Shown: positions 1-11,162 of the stretch, one piece after another
How positions within the stretch are numbered: position 1 is the first letter of the stretch
Layout of the letters: each line of letters opens with the position of its first letter
Assembly: GCA_025201345.1 (NCBI GenBank)
Contig: JAIXMG010000035.1
Span: 124,001 to 188,000 of the forward strand
Source: Thamnidium elegans
Lineage: Eukaryota > Mucoromycota > Mucoromycetes > Mucorales > Mucoraceae
Direction of reading: 5' to 3'
DNA: 64,000 bases
Position numbers and translations under genes: made by a program
Notes under the pieces: generated by a model
Database searches by the model: none
Seen by the model: only the letters and a program-made list of their open reading frames with translations
Told to the model about the DNA's origin: nothing

Positions 1-147
1 GCCTTTGTTGAAAATATTCTTAGCAAACGTGATGATTTGGATAAATCTGCTCTCAAGGATATTATGGAAGGAATCAAGGCAAAAGCTCGAGAATATGAAC
101 CAGATGCTAATACCCCTCCTACCATTTTTAGTAGAATTAAATGGTAA
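1..147 (+). CDS. 3' end of an unrecognised protein-coding gene
   Basis: An open frame runs in from the left edge, in phase from base 1, and ends at the TAA at 145-147. It encodes 48 residues ending in SRIKW. The visible segment is charged, probably helical (KSALKDIMEGIKAKAREYE), and followed by a Pro/Thr-rich turn. Codon use and absence of homopolymers separate it from the AT-rich DNA that follows, which supports it as real coding sequence. I do not recognise the family from so short a tail. It converges on the FANCA-like gene, with a 34-base T tract in the shared 3' space. Confidence 0.6.
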   Translation, partial: AFVENILSKRDDLDKSALKDIMEGIKAKAREYEPDANTPPTIFSRIKW

Positions 148-395
148 ATTTTTTAATAAATTGCTTTATTTTTATTTTTTTACATGTAAAAAAAAAAACT
201 ATCTTCTTGCAACACATGTATTTGTGGTATGGGAACAAGTATATCCAGGACAACATACTACCATATTTGAACATTTGTCATTTAAAGGTAAACATCGATA
301 CGCCAAAGTAGAAGAAAAAGAAGTCATGATAATCAGTAACGTAATAGTAATATTTTTGAATTTCATAACTTACAAAAAAGAAAAAGTGAAGCAAT

Positions 396-434
<39 letters not shown>

Positions 435-470
435 GAACGCTATTTATACATAATCTTCGAGATGTTAATT
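148..470. other. Convergent intergenic region with long T tract
   Basis: AT-rich 3' flank shared by two converging genes. It holds an uninterrupted run of 34 T at 399-432 and no credible gene. An open frame of 166 codons across 5-505 on the + strand has low-complexity Phe and Ile runs translated from this tract and is not believable as a protein. Confidence 0.6.
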
Positions 471-2445
471 TTATTTTTTCTTTTGGACAAAATCATGATA
501 CATAGCATCGGGTATCTTCTTGTCCTTTCTTAATGCCTCGATTAATTTATCCCTTGCCTTGATTTCACTTTGGTTGTCCCAAGAAAACAATTTTGGCAAA
601 AAAGTAGATATAAACCAGGCTCTACGAAATACAGAAGCCGATAGTAGCGAATGAGGCACGGCTTCACCTCTAAGCATAAATTGACTTAAAATATTAGATA
701 TATCATCTTCAATAATAACCGTGCTCGATTGCACTGGTATCTTCATTGACTGAGGATATTTTTTAAACATTGAATCGACCTACATATATATAAATTATAA
801 AGGGTATAAGTTATATATGCAAGAACAATAATATGTTTATATACCCCTAATTCTAAAAGCCGTTTCTTCACTGCTGAAACATAAACATCCGCATTTGGTA
901 TATTAAAACAGCCATGTAATGCCTTTCCATGAATTTGAAGTACACTTGCCAATTCATACGGAATTAATTGTTGCATTATATTGATAAATACCGTATTCAA
1001 TTTCTTATTTAGTATACTTGTTTTAGCATTAACAAAAGTGGCCTATATATACATCATGTTATATCTCGAGTATATATATGTATATAAACCAATTAGATCA
1101 CAATTGTATTACTTACTTGAAACCAGCTGGGGTAAGTATAACCTATGGCTTCGTGCATCTGTTCAAACGTAAATTGAGCAAAAGTTAGAATTGCGGCTAA
1201 AGCTCCCGAACTATCTTGCTCTAATGACTTGGTGGATGCACTGTTTAATATTTCAATTATGTCGTTTATTTGGGTAACATCCTTTCCATCTAATGACAGC
1301 TGTTTACATCCTATGTTATATATATAGAGCAAGAGTGAAATATCAAACGCATGTTCATTCTATAATCACGAAAACCATTTTTTTTTTAATAATGTCCTTT
1401 TTTCTTTTTTTTTAAAAAACAGGACTTACACTTTCTGTACTTGAAAAGATTACATTTAAGGTAAACTCTGATAGTTTTAACGTAGAGTCATATTCGAATT
1501 CTGAAAACCAGGTGGACAGGAATTGAAGAACGGGGGCTTTGATAATAAATGTATCTGATTGCTTTGTTGACATTTTATTCGGTACGAATATAAATTCTTT
1601 CGCCCTTTCAATTAGCCCCAAATAGCGTTTATTGACATCTTCTGTTGTTATCGTTTGAAGTCGTAGTAATAAATTCAGGCACTGATCTTTCTTCATCGTC
1701 TTGGTATAATATTTTAAAATACATAATAATCGACGTATGTTCTCTTCTTTCATTAATCCACTGATAATAATAAAAAAAAAAAACGTCAATTACATTATGC
1801 AAGACTATGTTTATATTTACCTCCAGTTTAAAAACTGTTTTCCATCTTGCACAAATATCTCATTAAGAGTTTTTTCATCCAATGCTTGAATATAAGCTAA
1901 ATAAAAAATATTACTATTTTTAAAATTCAACTGAGTACAAAGTCATACCTTCTCCAACTTTATCTTGGTAATAAAAAAGTTCACAAAGTAGCTCATCAAT
2001 TTGAGGTATATATGTTAATAACGCTCGAGTACTTAATGCCAAGACATCAAGTTGTACAGATACTTCGTAGTAAGTTATAAGTAAGCTTGTCATATTCGAA
2101 ACTTGCTCTATAACGTAGTCAATAAACATTCTCGTTGAAAACGACACAGTATTATATAAACGCTTTATGTCTTTTACAATCTCATCGATCTTTGCTTGTT
2201 TCTACGTATAAGACGGTTAGTTCTTGATATCCTTTTAAAAAAGTAGATCTAGAACGTACGTTATTAGTATTGTTCATTAACTTGATAAATTTCTTGGCAA
2301 TGTCTATTGTTGTTAATGTCACGTCAGAGGGTACATGAACATTGCAGTGTTCTATTTTTTCATGGTAGTTTGTTAATGTCCATTGAATGTTATCTTGATC
2401 GAGTCTCTTTAGGAATATTTCGCGAGTGACAGGTATTTTAGGCAT
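471..2445 (-). CDS. FANCA-like protein (Fanconi anaemia group A, N-terminal part)
   Basis: Seven exons that join in phase: 2445-2260, 2201-1949, 1896-1821, 1760-1430, 1359-1117, 1042-845 and 779-471, giving about 531 residues. Intron 1 has a textbook ACTAAC branch site. The protein is predicted to be all helical, without signal peptide or membrane segment. The best clue is near the C-terminus: a stretch reading FRRAWFISTFLPKLF, followed by a KLIEALRKDKKIP segment and an MYHDF. In layout and residues this resembles the human FANCA segment with FRRPYYVSHFLPALL, then FIESLKRADKIP. FANCA is the large scaffold of the nuclear Fanconi core complex, which ubiquitylates FANCD2-FANCI at DNA crosslinks. 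The fungal gene stops soon after this motif, so it would lack the HEAT-like C-terminal half of the roughly 1,450-residue animal protein. The assignment rests on remembered similarity; another helical scaffold remains possible. Confidence 0.5.
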
Positions 2446-4648
2446 AAGAATATTTTTTTTTCTGCAAAAAAGGTATTTTAAATTGGAACTACTGCAGAGA
2501 AAACTCAATTTGTGTCAAATCGAGTTCAGTTTTAAAGAGATTCCGCATTTATCACTCTTTTTTTTCGATATGTATATAAGAGAAAGGATCATAAAACAGG
2601 GAAAAAAAAGCATCATAAAAGTATTTTAACAAGCTACTTTTCGGACCATATAGGTGTTAAAGGTTATCGGGTCCAGAATGTGGTCTAGGGCTAGGCTCAG
2701 AGACTGAACGGAGGGTTTCCCAGATGATCACGATCTTCGATTGGGTTAGCATAGTTACACTTGAACACTTTCTTTTTCTAACATAAATAAAATAACTGAC
2801 TGCCTTTTTATAATATTCTTTAAGCGTGCGCCTTGTATTTTAACAGTTTTACAGGTGCTTTTATACTACCCGCCAAATTGAACTACGCCGCATTATAGTT
2901 TATTATATACCGTAATTGTATTTTATTTTGAGACACGGTAGCGATATTATAAGTATACAATTGTCAGAATACAATAAGCAGACGTTTAGATCACCTTAAT
3001 AATCTCAACAACTCCCGAGAAACTGTTTACAAAACCATCAGAAAGTAATACTTTCGGTGTCCCGTGTTCGGAATATTGGTTTGTTTGAAAGAAAGTCTAA
3101 AGAATGAAAGAGAATGATAGCGAACCTTGTGAGTCGGGGATGATACGCATGAATTAAACTAATATTGTAATTTTATACTGATTTAGGAATATAACGAACC
3201 CTGACTTTTCTTGAACTAATATTAGTTACGAATGACCTATTTAGACCCAAAACCTTGTTCGTATAATTTATACAGTTATCTAATGAAACATCCCATTTCT
3301 GTAACTTTTGTTTTATATTACCCACTATCAAGAAAAAAAAAAGAAGGATCTATGTCATTGAATATGAATTATAAATCAAGTTACATAGGGTCAACTACAC
3401 CAGAGAAAGACTTGGTCGATAACAGTAACGTGAAACTTTTTTTTTCTTTTAAAGTTTCCAAACGTGTGGACCTAACTAAATACTTCTGATGTGTATGCTT
3501 ATATAATATTTCTAGGGTGAATAATCACTAAAAAAAAAAACGTCGCTATTTTAGATTGTACTCTTTTACACCGTATGTAAAAATTCTTGTGCTAATCGCC
3601 AAGGCTCTAATTTTGTTTAATATATTCACGGGTACTACATTCACATACGTTAGCTTTTCTTAAACAAATAAAAATGAAACAAGGGCTTTTTTTTTTTTGC
3701 ATGCATGCATATACATACGCCTGTCAACATATGCTTTCTAATAGTGCAAGTCTATACTCTTACATTTAAAACCAATCTCTCTTACTACAGGTCTGCTTGA
3801 CAAGAATTAATAGGCGCAAGTCCTGTAGACCGTCCGATTTAATAAGATACAAAACAGGTAATTTGAATCAATAAATTCTAACTGGTTAAACCAAATGCGT
3901 CAGAGCAGTTGCTTTTTTTTTTTTATTTTATTTTACGGTCAAATACTTTATCCTTAAAAAGCTTCTTGATCGTTTTTTTTTTTTTTTTTACAGAGACAAA
4001 AAAGGTTGTTTCATCCATTACCTTTTCTCGAACAATTTGTTAAATAAATATTTACGCTCAGTATAAAGAAACGAAGATTTAAATAACACTTATTTATCGT
4101 TATTAGAATAAAAAGTATATGATTATTAATTATTTTCAAAGAAAGAGCAAAAAGAGAAGAGCGGATCAAACGTTAATTATTTTTGGTAAATAATTTTGTG
4201 TAATATGTAACACATGTTCGTCTCTCTCTCTCTCTTTTTGTGTGAGACGAACGAAAGAACGGATTTAAACATTAAAAAAAAAAAAAAGATCGCAAGAACT
4301 TTCAATCTGGATTTATAATGGTATTTCACTTGTGAAAAAAAATAAATAAAAAAAATCAAAGGATTCGTTTATTCTACGTTAGAATGATTAATGACATATC
4401 GTGATCAATAATGATTAAATACTGCACTTCTGATCCCGGAAAATGACTTTTGCTTTTTTATGAAATAGAAAGGGGGTTTTCTTTTACCCAACAACTTTAT
4501 TTTTTTTTCATGTAACCTCGATCTATAAAAAGGTAATGTGAACATTGAGCGGTTTATTAATTGACCTTTTCTTCTGATTTATATATATTATATATATATA
4601 CATATATATATATATAAAAGACTTTCTTATATAGCATAGCAATAAAAT
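2446..4648. other. Intergenic region, 2.2 kb
   Basis: Upstream flank shared by two divergent genes. It is AT-rich, with poly-A and poly-T runs. An 85-codon open frame at 3232-3489 has no recognisable family. Two places stand out: a GC-richer island at 2640-2760 with several small inverted repeats, and a hairpin-like repeat at 3785-3828. No tRNA A-box and B-box pair was seen. Confidence 0.5.
4524..4530 (+). promoter_or_regulatory. Candidate TATA box of the MFS transporter
   Basis: A TATAAAA lies 119 bases before the ATG at 4649, downstream of a T-rich stretch. The position suits a core promoter, but TATA-like words are common in this AT-rich DNA. Confidence 0.3.
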
Positions 4649-5783
4649 ATGTCAGCTGTAGATGAAAAGATGACACCGTCAAATCAAAGAAATAGCAACG
4701 GGTCACAACATACTTACAATGAACAACCACTAGAAGAAGATCAAAAGACATTACAAGTCAAGGACGAGGACGTACGTACAGAAAATAATCATTACCCAGC
4801 CGTCCTTGAATGCGCTCCATTCCCTGCATTGGGTTCGCTAGAAGAAATCACCCAGACATTATCGCGAGTGAAATCAAATCAAGCACAAAAGAATTTTAAT
4901 ACCAATGAAAAGAGCGATGTATATTTGACAGAGGACATGAATACTATAGAAAAAGATGTTTTTAAGCAAGAAGAATACCATACAGATGGTATCCGTAACC
5001 CTGGTTGGCTTACGGTACTTTCTTGTTTTCTTGTGAATTTCTTTGTGTTCGGTTCTTGTTTTTCTTGGGGTATTTATCAAAAATTGTAAGTCGCTTTTCC
5101 AAAAAACAAAAAAAAGAAACCTTAATTCTTTACAAAAAAATAAATAAATTAACATTACTTTTAAAAAAAAAAAAAAATAGATATATCAGTGACATTTATG
5201 CTGGACAAACTGATCTATTAAGAATCGCATTTGTGGGCACATCTGCTTCTGCTTTATTACTCGCTTTAGGCATGTTTATTACACCAGTGATTCAAAAGAT
5301 TGGATTTAGAGGCACCATGGCAATTGGAACAATTGTATCTCCCTTGGCATTAATTTTAGCAAGTTTTGCAACTGAACTGTGGCATGTCTATCTTTCGCAA
5401 GGAATTTTATTTGGCTTAGGGTCTGCATTTGTTTTCTCCCCTTCTGTCACATTACCTTCTCAATGGTTTACATCAAAAAGAGCGTTAGCCACTGGCATTG
5501 CAGTGAGTGGCTCAGGTATAGGCGGTGTATGCCTTTCACCAATGATCCAGAGTTTAATTGTATCAGTTGGTTTCCGCAATACGTTAAGAATTCAAGGTGC
5601 ATTTGGGTTTGGTCTCTTGTGTATCTCTACAGCGTTAGCCACATCTCGTTATAGACCTCCTCCTTCATCCAATGGAAAAAACAAATGGTATCACATTTAC
5701 GATTCCAGTTTAATTTCCCGTCGATTCGTTTTATTATTAGCATTTAGTTTTTTTGTACCTTTTGGTTATGTTGTAAGTTTTAT

Positions 5784-5814
<31 letters not shown>

Positions 5815-6363
5815 AAAAAACTCTTTTTTTTTTAAAAAAAAATATAGGCACCTTTTTTTTTAGCACCTTCTTATTGTGAGTATATTGGTTTAGACCCTTC
5901 TACTGGCGCAGTGATGATCTCCGTGATGTCGGCAGCAAACGCTATTTGCCGAATTACGTTAGGCTATTTAGCCGATCGGTCCGGAAGATTTAATACCATG
6001 TTGATTTGTACAATGTTGGCAGGTATATTTACTATGGTGATCTGGCAATTGGCAACTACATATACTATATTTGCCGTGTACTGTGTATTATATGGTTTGA
6101 CTGCCGGTGGTTTCGTGTCGTTATTACCTGTCACTTGTGCAGATATCGTAGGTGTGGAGAACATCCAAAAAGGGCTCGGTATGGCTTATATGACTACTGT
6201 AATTGGCAATTTGCTGGGTACACCTATTATTGGTTTACTTCAAGGAACGTTTGGCTGGACTGCAGCTATTCAATTTGCTGGTGCTATGGCTATTGTCTCT
6301 TCTGTATTTATGTTTATACTTCGTATGAGCATGTCGAAAGGAAAACTCTTTGCCAAGGTTTAA
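4649..6363 (+). CDS. MFS transporter, monocarboxylate (MCT/MCH) type
   Basis: Three exons (4649-5085, 5181-5772, 5848-6363) give 514 residues. An acidic, Gln/Asn-rich cytosolic leader of about 110 residues precedes twelve predicted membrane helices. The first helix follows a NPGWLTVLSCF segment, typical of the fungal monocarboxylate porter family, where a DGGWGW-like motif opens TM1. Loop sequences GFRGTMAIG and LADRSGRFN match the two MFS-type repeats. Fungal relatives include Mch-type proteins and riboflavin or carboxylate porters; the substrate cannot be read from sequence. Both introns carry long A runs just before their acceptor AG. The protein should sit in the plasma membrane, or possibly an internal membrane. 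Confidence 0.88.
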
Positions 6364-7365
6364 ATCCTTTTTTTTTTTTTTGCATTTATACACATATCAT
6401 AATAAAAATAATTTTCATTTCTCAAACTATAAATTTCTCTCTCTCTCTCTCTCTCTTACGCCTGATATAATCAAAATGTGTAGAGCCTTTTCAAATATGT
6501 TGGAAATTCCAACGTCTTGTATACAACATGATTTTTTCAGCTGATATAAACAATAAAATATATGCAGTTTACTCAAATACTTCGCCTGATAATATGTCCG
6601 GACATACAATTTTCTTTATACCCTACTGAATGTTTGAATACTTGGATACAAAACAAATCCCAACAATGTACATATCGGACGTGGGTATCATGTATAATAA
6701 TGACTATATAATGATATAGATTAATATACAGAAACAATCAACCAAAGTTATTAGTAGCTTTCAGTAAGTATTTATGCTACTTGAATATATATATATATAC
6801 TTTTGAGGGTATGTCTATTATGAAGGTTGCTCGTAAAAAATTAGACCTTAAGCTTACCAGATGAGGCTTGATAAAGTACCAAGTAACATTTAAAATTATT
6901 GACAGAGTGTAATTTCCCCCTTAATTCACCTATGATTTGTCAAAAATAAAAAGGTTTTTTTTTTTCGATAGTTTTTGTCATATAAGTAATAACTCCAATG
7001 TTAATACTCCCTTTGTAAATTTAATTATATTTTGCTAGTATAGTAAATTGTCGAATGATTTTATTTGCAGTAAAATTTGAATAAAGAGACTTCTTTGATC
7101 AATTGAAACATATATAATAATAATCAATCAATAAACCCCCACCCCTTTTTTTAGGTTGCCCATTAGTTTATTGTTCTCTGTTAAAAATTTATATATAGTT
7201 TCACCATGACCCACAGGCATAAAGAGCACCAGTAACGATATATTTTAAAGAATAATAATGGAGCCAGCAGCTTCCAAAAAGTATAAAATAAAGCAAAGTT
7301 TTAGCAACCTCGTCCTTTTTTATTATTACCTTTCTATAGCACTTCCAACTCATAAAAAAAAAAAA
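6364..7365. other. Intergenic region, 1.0 kb
   Basis: AT-rich flank containing a CT microsatellite at 6437-6457, an AT microsatellite near 6788 and the presumed promoter of the next gene. No gene or structured RNA was recognised. Confidence 0.5.
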
Positions 7366-8025
7366 ATGGGACTCAAATCAGGCCTTTCCAAACTCTCCAG
7401 AAGATTTGTAAACATTTTAACATGCAACAGTACCAAGAGGTTCGGTAACAGAACAGCTCGTCGATCCAATACAGGTAGTGAATCCGAAAAAGCATTGGCC
7501 TCTAGATCCAACCTTACCAGTTCGACAGCTGAACCTACTGCTGAAGTATCTCCTTCTACCGAAAATATTCCTCCTACCGATGGGACGCCTACCAATGACG
7601 CGCCTACTAATGAAACGGATGCCAATGATACTAATGCAACTCCAAGTGAACCTGACTACAGTATCTGTATTACAACCAAAGAACTTCAAGACAAACACGG
7701 TGCCCTAATTGCTGCCTTGGAAGAAGCTTTAGGCCAAACATTGCGATTACCCGGAAGAACTAGTTCGACCGAGACAAAGTTTCCTATTATCGAAGCTTTA
7801 TTTGCAGTAGCTGAACAATGTCTTATTTTACAAAAAATTCCGAATGAGAATAATGCTGATACCTGTGTCCAAGAGTTGGCACGATTTAAAAACTTCTTTG
7901 AACAATATGGACGTCGTGCAACCAGTGCTGTGCAAGGTCAAGAGACTACAGCAGAGCAAGCACCCGTACAAGAGAGACCAATCTCTACCATATCTACTGA
8001 AGATGAAAGACCTTTCGCATTATAA
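7366..8025 (+). CDS. Hypothetical protein with Thr/Asn-rich linker and helical domain
   Basis: A single exon of 219 codons. I chose the ATG at 7366, right after a run of A, because the upstream in-frame ATG at 7258 would add a hydrophobic, unlikely 36-residue leader. The N-terminus is basic (GLKSGLSKLSRRF). It is followed by a Ser/Thr/Pro/Asn-rich segment (about residues 40-100) with repeated PTNDAPTNETD-like units. A helical region (about 105-190) contains LEEALGQTLRLPGR and ALFAVAEQCLILQ. The tail is acidic and Gln-rich. No catalytic motif, signal peptide or membrane segment is evident, and I do not recognise the family. Codon use looks like that of neighbouring real genes. Confidence 0.6.
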   Translation: MGLKSGLSKLSRRFVNILTCNSTKRFGNRTARRSNTGSESEKALASRSNLTSSTAEPTAEVSPSTENIPPTDGTPTNDAPTNETDANDTNATPSEPDYSICITTKELQDKHGALIAALEEALGQTLRLPGRTSSTETKFPIIEALFAVAEQCLILQKIPNENNADTCVQELARFKNFFEQYGRRATSAVQGQETTAEQAPVQERPISTISTEDERPFAL

Positions 8026-8265
8026 AATAACTGATATTCAACAATTTGTTTCAATACAAAAATAATAAAATTTCTTCATAAAAATTTGTCTTTTGTACGA
8101 ATTTAATTTCTTTAAAAAAAAAAAATCTTCTAACCGAATACCATGATATCCAACCGTAACTATACTTTTTTTTTTTATTATTCAATAGTAACATGTCGCC
8201 TTCAAAAAATCTCAAGTATATTGCAGACGTATACTTTTCGAAATCACGGACAAAGAAAGATTTTA

Positions 8266-8777
8266 TTATTGACAGAAAGGATTATGACTATTGTTACTAT
8301 TCTGATGCGATGTATGAAAGTAAGTATTTACATTATAATTAATATCAAATGGAGATTGTACTAATTGTTGCTGTTGCAAAAAAGGATTATTATTTGATAC
8401 TGGTGCGACTTTTTTATATAATTAAATTAGTACAACCTTAAAAACCCAAATAAATATCTTACCAGTAGTAAACGATGAAGGTAACGAAAGAAAAGGATTG
8501 TAAGTGTTTTTGAGACCAGTATTATCCATGGTAACTCGACCAGCGAGTTGCATAGTGGGTGAGGATAAAATACTACTGGTTGTGCTGCTTAAGGAAGGTG
8601 CATCGGTACCTATACTTGTTGTGGATTCTCCCAACTGTTGTAAACTTGTAATACTATTCTCTTCTTGTTTTATACTTGATATGCTTATAACTTTTTCTTT
8701 AAATGATTTTTTTTCCCATTTATCTCGAATATATCTTTCCATTGCACTTTTTTTTTAAAACAATTAGGTGTGTTTAC

Positions 8778-8810
<33 letters not shown>

Positions 8811-9289
8811 TCCCGAAAACTTACTGATCATCGTCAAGAGCTATAGGTAAAGGATGCTTTTGAGGGTTTGAATTTATCATGTTATTAATGACCGAATTAC
8901 CGCCTAATTTTTTCATGAGCTAATACATAATTAATTCTCGCTGTGACATATGTTTATTTTTTTTTAAAAAAAAAACTCACTTGAATCTCTTGCAATGTCC
9001 AACGGTCCATACTGACAGACTTTACTTTAGAAATATGTGTACCCATCTTACGATGAAGGCTACCACACCTTATACAAAGAAAGACACCAAGTGAATAAGA
9101 AGCCCAGCGAGGGTCTTTTTTTTTTTCGAAAAATTAATTTGGTTAGTTTGCTATTGCACCAATATGTATACATATATATTTACTTTTTGCTGTACAGTCA
9201 GCACACTTTTCATTGCCGGGTAATTTAAACAAATCGTTTAACATACGTTCATGTTTAGCTTGTGTTGCTTTGGATTGCTTTTCACGCAT
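8266..9289 (-). CDS. ArfGAP with three NPF motifs (SMAP/Age2-like)
   Basis: The ATG at 9289 opens MREKQSKATQ. The ArfGAP zinc finger is complete after splicing: CADC, a 16-residue gap, then CIRC and GSLHR, which fits CX2CX16CX2CX4R including the catalytic arginine. It continues through HRKMGTHISKVKSVSMDRW and a helical LMKKLGGNSVINNMI exon, to a Ser/Thr-rich tail. The tail carries three NPF tripeptides (NPFLSL, NPFLQQ and NPFCQ at the C-terminus), ligands of EH-domain endocytic proteins. The role is GTP hydrolysis on Arf GTPases in trans-Golgi, endosome or endocytic traffic. There are at least four introns, one with a 28-base poly-A run near 8779-8806. It is divergent from the racemase gene, with 227 bases between the two starts. 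Small open frames on the opposite strand at 8143-8364 are shadows. Confidence 0.85.
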
Positions 9290-9516
9290 CTCGTATTTAT
9301 TTTTAAAAGAAAAAAAAAAAAAAAAAAAGTGTTTCAAAAAAAAAAAAGAAAAAAGAATGGAATAAATAAAAAGCACTGTTTATTTATTTACAGTGTTTTT
9401 CCATGGCCAATCAACGCATGTACGACAAAGGTTTAGGTAGCATTAAAAAGAGTAGAAAAATGATGACTACAGTGAGATTTTTTTTTCTTTCCTTTCTTTT
9501 ATACAAAAAAAAAAAA

Positions 9517-10901
9517 ATGAGTTTGCCACTTTCTAATATCAATGTTTTTGAAATGGCAGGACTTGCACCAGCGCCTTTCGCAGGTATGATTCTCTCAGAC
9601 TTTGGAGCTAATGTGGTTCGTATAGATCGGTCTAAGGGACTTAGTACAGATGTTTTAACAAGGTTAGAATCATAATACGAAAAAATAAACAAACAAAAAG
9701 TAGTAACTTGTATTAGAAATAAACGATCTATTGCCATGGATTTAAAAAACCCGGTAGCTATTCAAACTTTATTACAATTGTTTACAAAAGCGGATATTAT
9801 TCTTGACCCTTTTCGACCTGGCATTATGGAAAAGTTAGGTCTTGGTCCCGACGTTTTATTGAAAATAAATCCACGTTTGATTTATGCTAGATTAAGTGGA
9901 TTTGGACAGCAAGGTTCAAAGGCTGCTGGTCATGACATTAATTATACCGCCATTTCTGGTGCATTAGGAGTAATTTTTTATATTCTGCTTTTTTTTTTTA
10001 ATATATCCAAACCCCCTCCCCCCCTTTTTTTTTTAGTTGATTGGCCGCCAAGGTGAAAAACCTTTTTTTCCAGTTAATATTTTAGCCGATTTTGCAGGTG
10101 GAGGATTAATGTGTGTAATGGGTATTTTGATGGCACTTATTGAACGATCAGTTTCTGGAAAAGGACAAGTGATTGATGCTAACCTTGTAAAGTATAAATT
10201 TTATTGTTTATTTTTTTTTTTTCGTCTGCTAAAAAAAAAAAAAATGTAGACAGCGGGTACTTCTTACTTAACCACGTTTCCGTATTTAATGCAACAATAT
10301 GGGTTACTTTGGGATAGTGAAAGAGGTACTAATATGTTGGATGGTGGAGCTCATTTTTATGAAGTTTATGAAACCAAAGATGGTCAATATATGGCAATGT
10401 AACAAATAGTACAAGTCAAAGTTTATATATATACTGATTTATTTATTTTTTATTAGTGGAGCTATTGAACCTCAATTTTACGCTAGACTAGTGGAAAAAC
10501 TAAATTTAAAAGATATACCAGACCAACTGGATAGATCTAGTTGGCCAGACATGAAGATAAAATTTCAAGAAATCTTTTTACAAAAGACTCAAATTGAATG
10601 GACCGCCCTTTTTGACGGTTCAGATGCGTGTGTAACACCCGTCTTATCTTTCACTGAACCCATACCGAATTCAACACCCGTCAACAATGCCAACCAATGG
10701 CCACGTCAAGCATCCATGCCTCAACCGGCTCCTTTATTATCGAGAACGCCGGCTAAACTTGCGGTCAGAGCTGAAGACCCCTTTATGGAACCTGGAAAGC
10801 ATTCAATTGAAATATTGAGTGAATTTGGTATTAAATCAAATCAAATTCAACAATTGTTAAAAGCAGGTGCAATTGTTGATTCTTCTTTTTCTCGTCTGTA
10901 A
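9517..10901 (+). CDS. AMACR: Alpha-methylacyl-CoA racemase (CoA-transferase family III), peroxisomal
   Basis: Five exons in phase (9517-9662, 9717-9969, 10037-10186, 10250-10398, 10457-10901) give 380 residues. The N-terminus shows the family III CoA-transferase fold signature ([26 protein letters not shown]). It is followed by [33 protein letters not shown] and the active-site segment [14 protein letters not shown] with the conserved His and Asp. The C-terminal tripeptide SRL is a canonical PTS1, so the enzyme should be peroxisomal. There it would convert (2R)-methylacyl-CoA to (2S) esters for beta-oxidation of branched-chain or sterol-derived acids. A short leader frame upstream at 9403 is not needed. 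Confidence 0.9.
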
Positions 10902-11162
10902 TTGAAAATAATAAAAAAGATTCTTTTTTTCACCCCACAAACACAAAGCGCGGAGTACTAAAAGAGGGTTTTTTTTTTTTTGGTTCCATCATAATTGTGA
11001 GTCATCATGTGAGGGTGTCTGTCACAACAGAAAAAAAAAAAAAAAAGAAGCTTATATAAAAAAAAGTAGTTTTTAGGTTATCCTCGTTTTCTTTTTCTTT
11101 TGTATACCTTTTTTCTTATAAAAGATTCCCCCTCCACACACACATACACATATATATTCATA
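10902..11162. promoter_or_regulatory. Promoter region of argininosuccinate lyase
   Basis: A 261-base intergenic stretch. It holds a pyrimidine-rich segment (about 11084-11108) and a TATAAAAG at 11117-11124, 39 bases before the ATG, with a CA-rich leader after it. The TATA position is close to the start codon, so transcription may begin very near the ATG. Confidence 0.35.

Noticed and set aside
3232..3489. An 85-codon plus-strand frame
   Set aside because: No recognisable domain, AT-driven composition, and no start context like that of nearby genes.
8143..8364. Small plus-strand frames (73 aa and an internal 48 aa frame starting near 8194)
   Set aside because: They lie antisense to the spliced last exon of the ArfGAP gene, whose NPF motifs are in frame.
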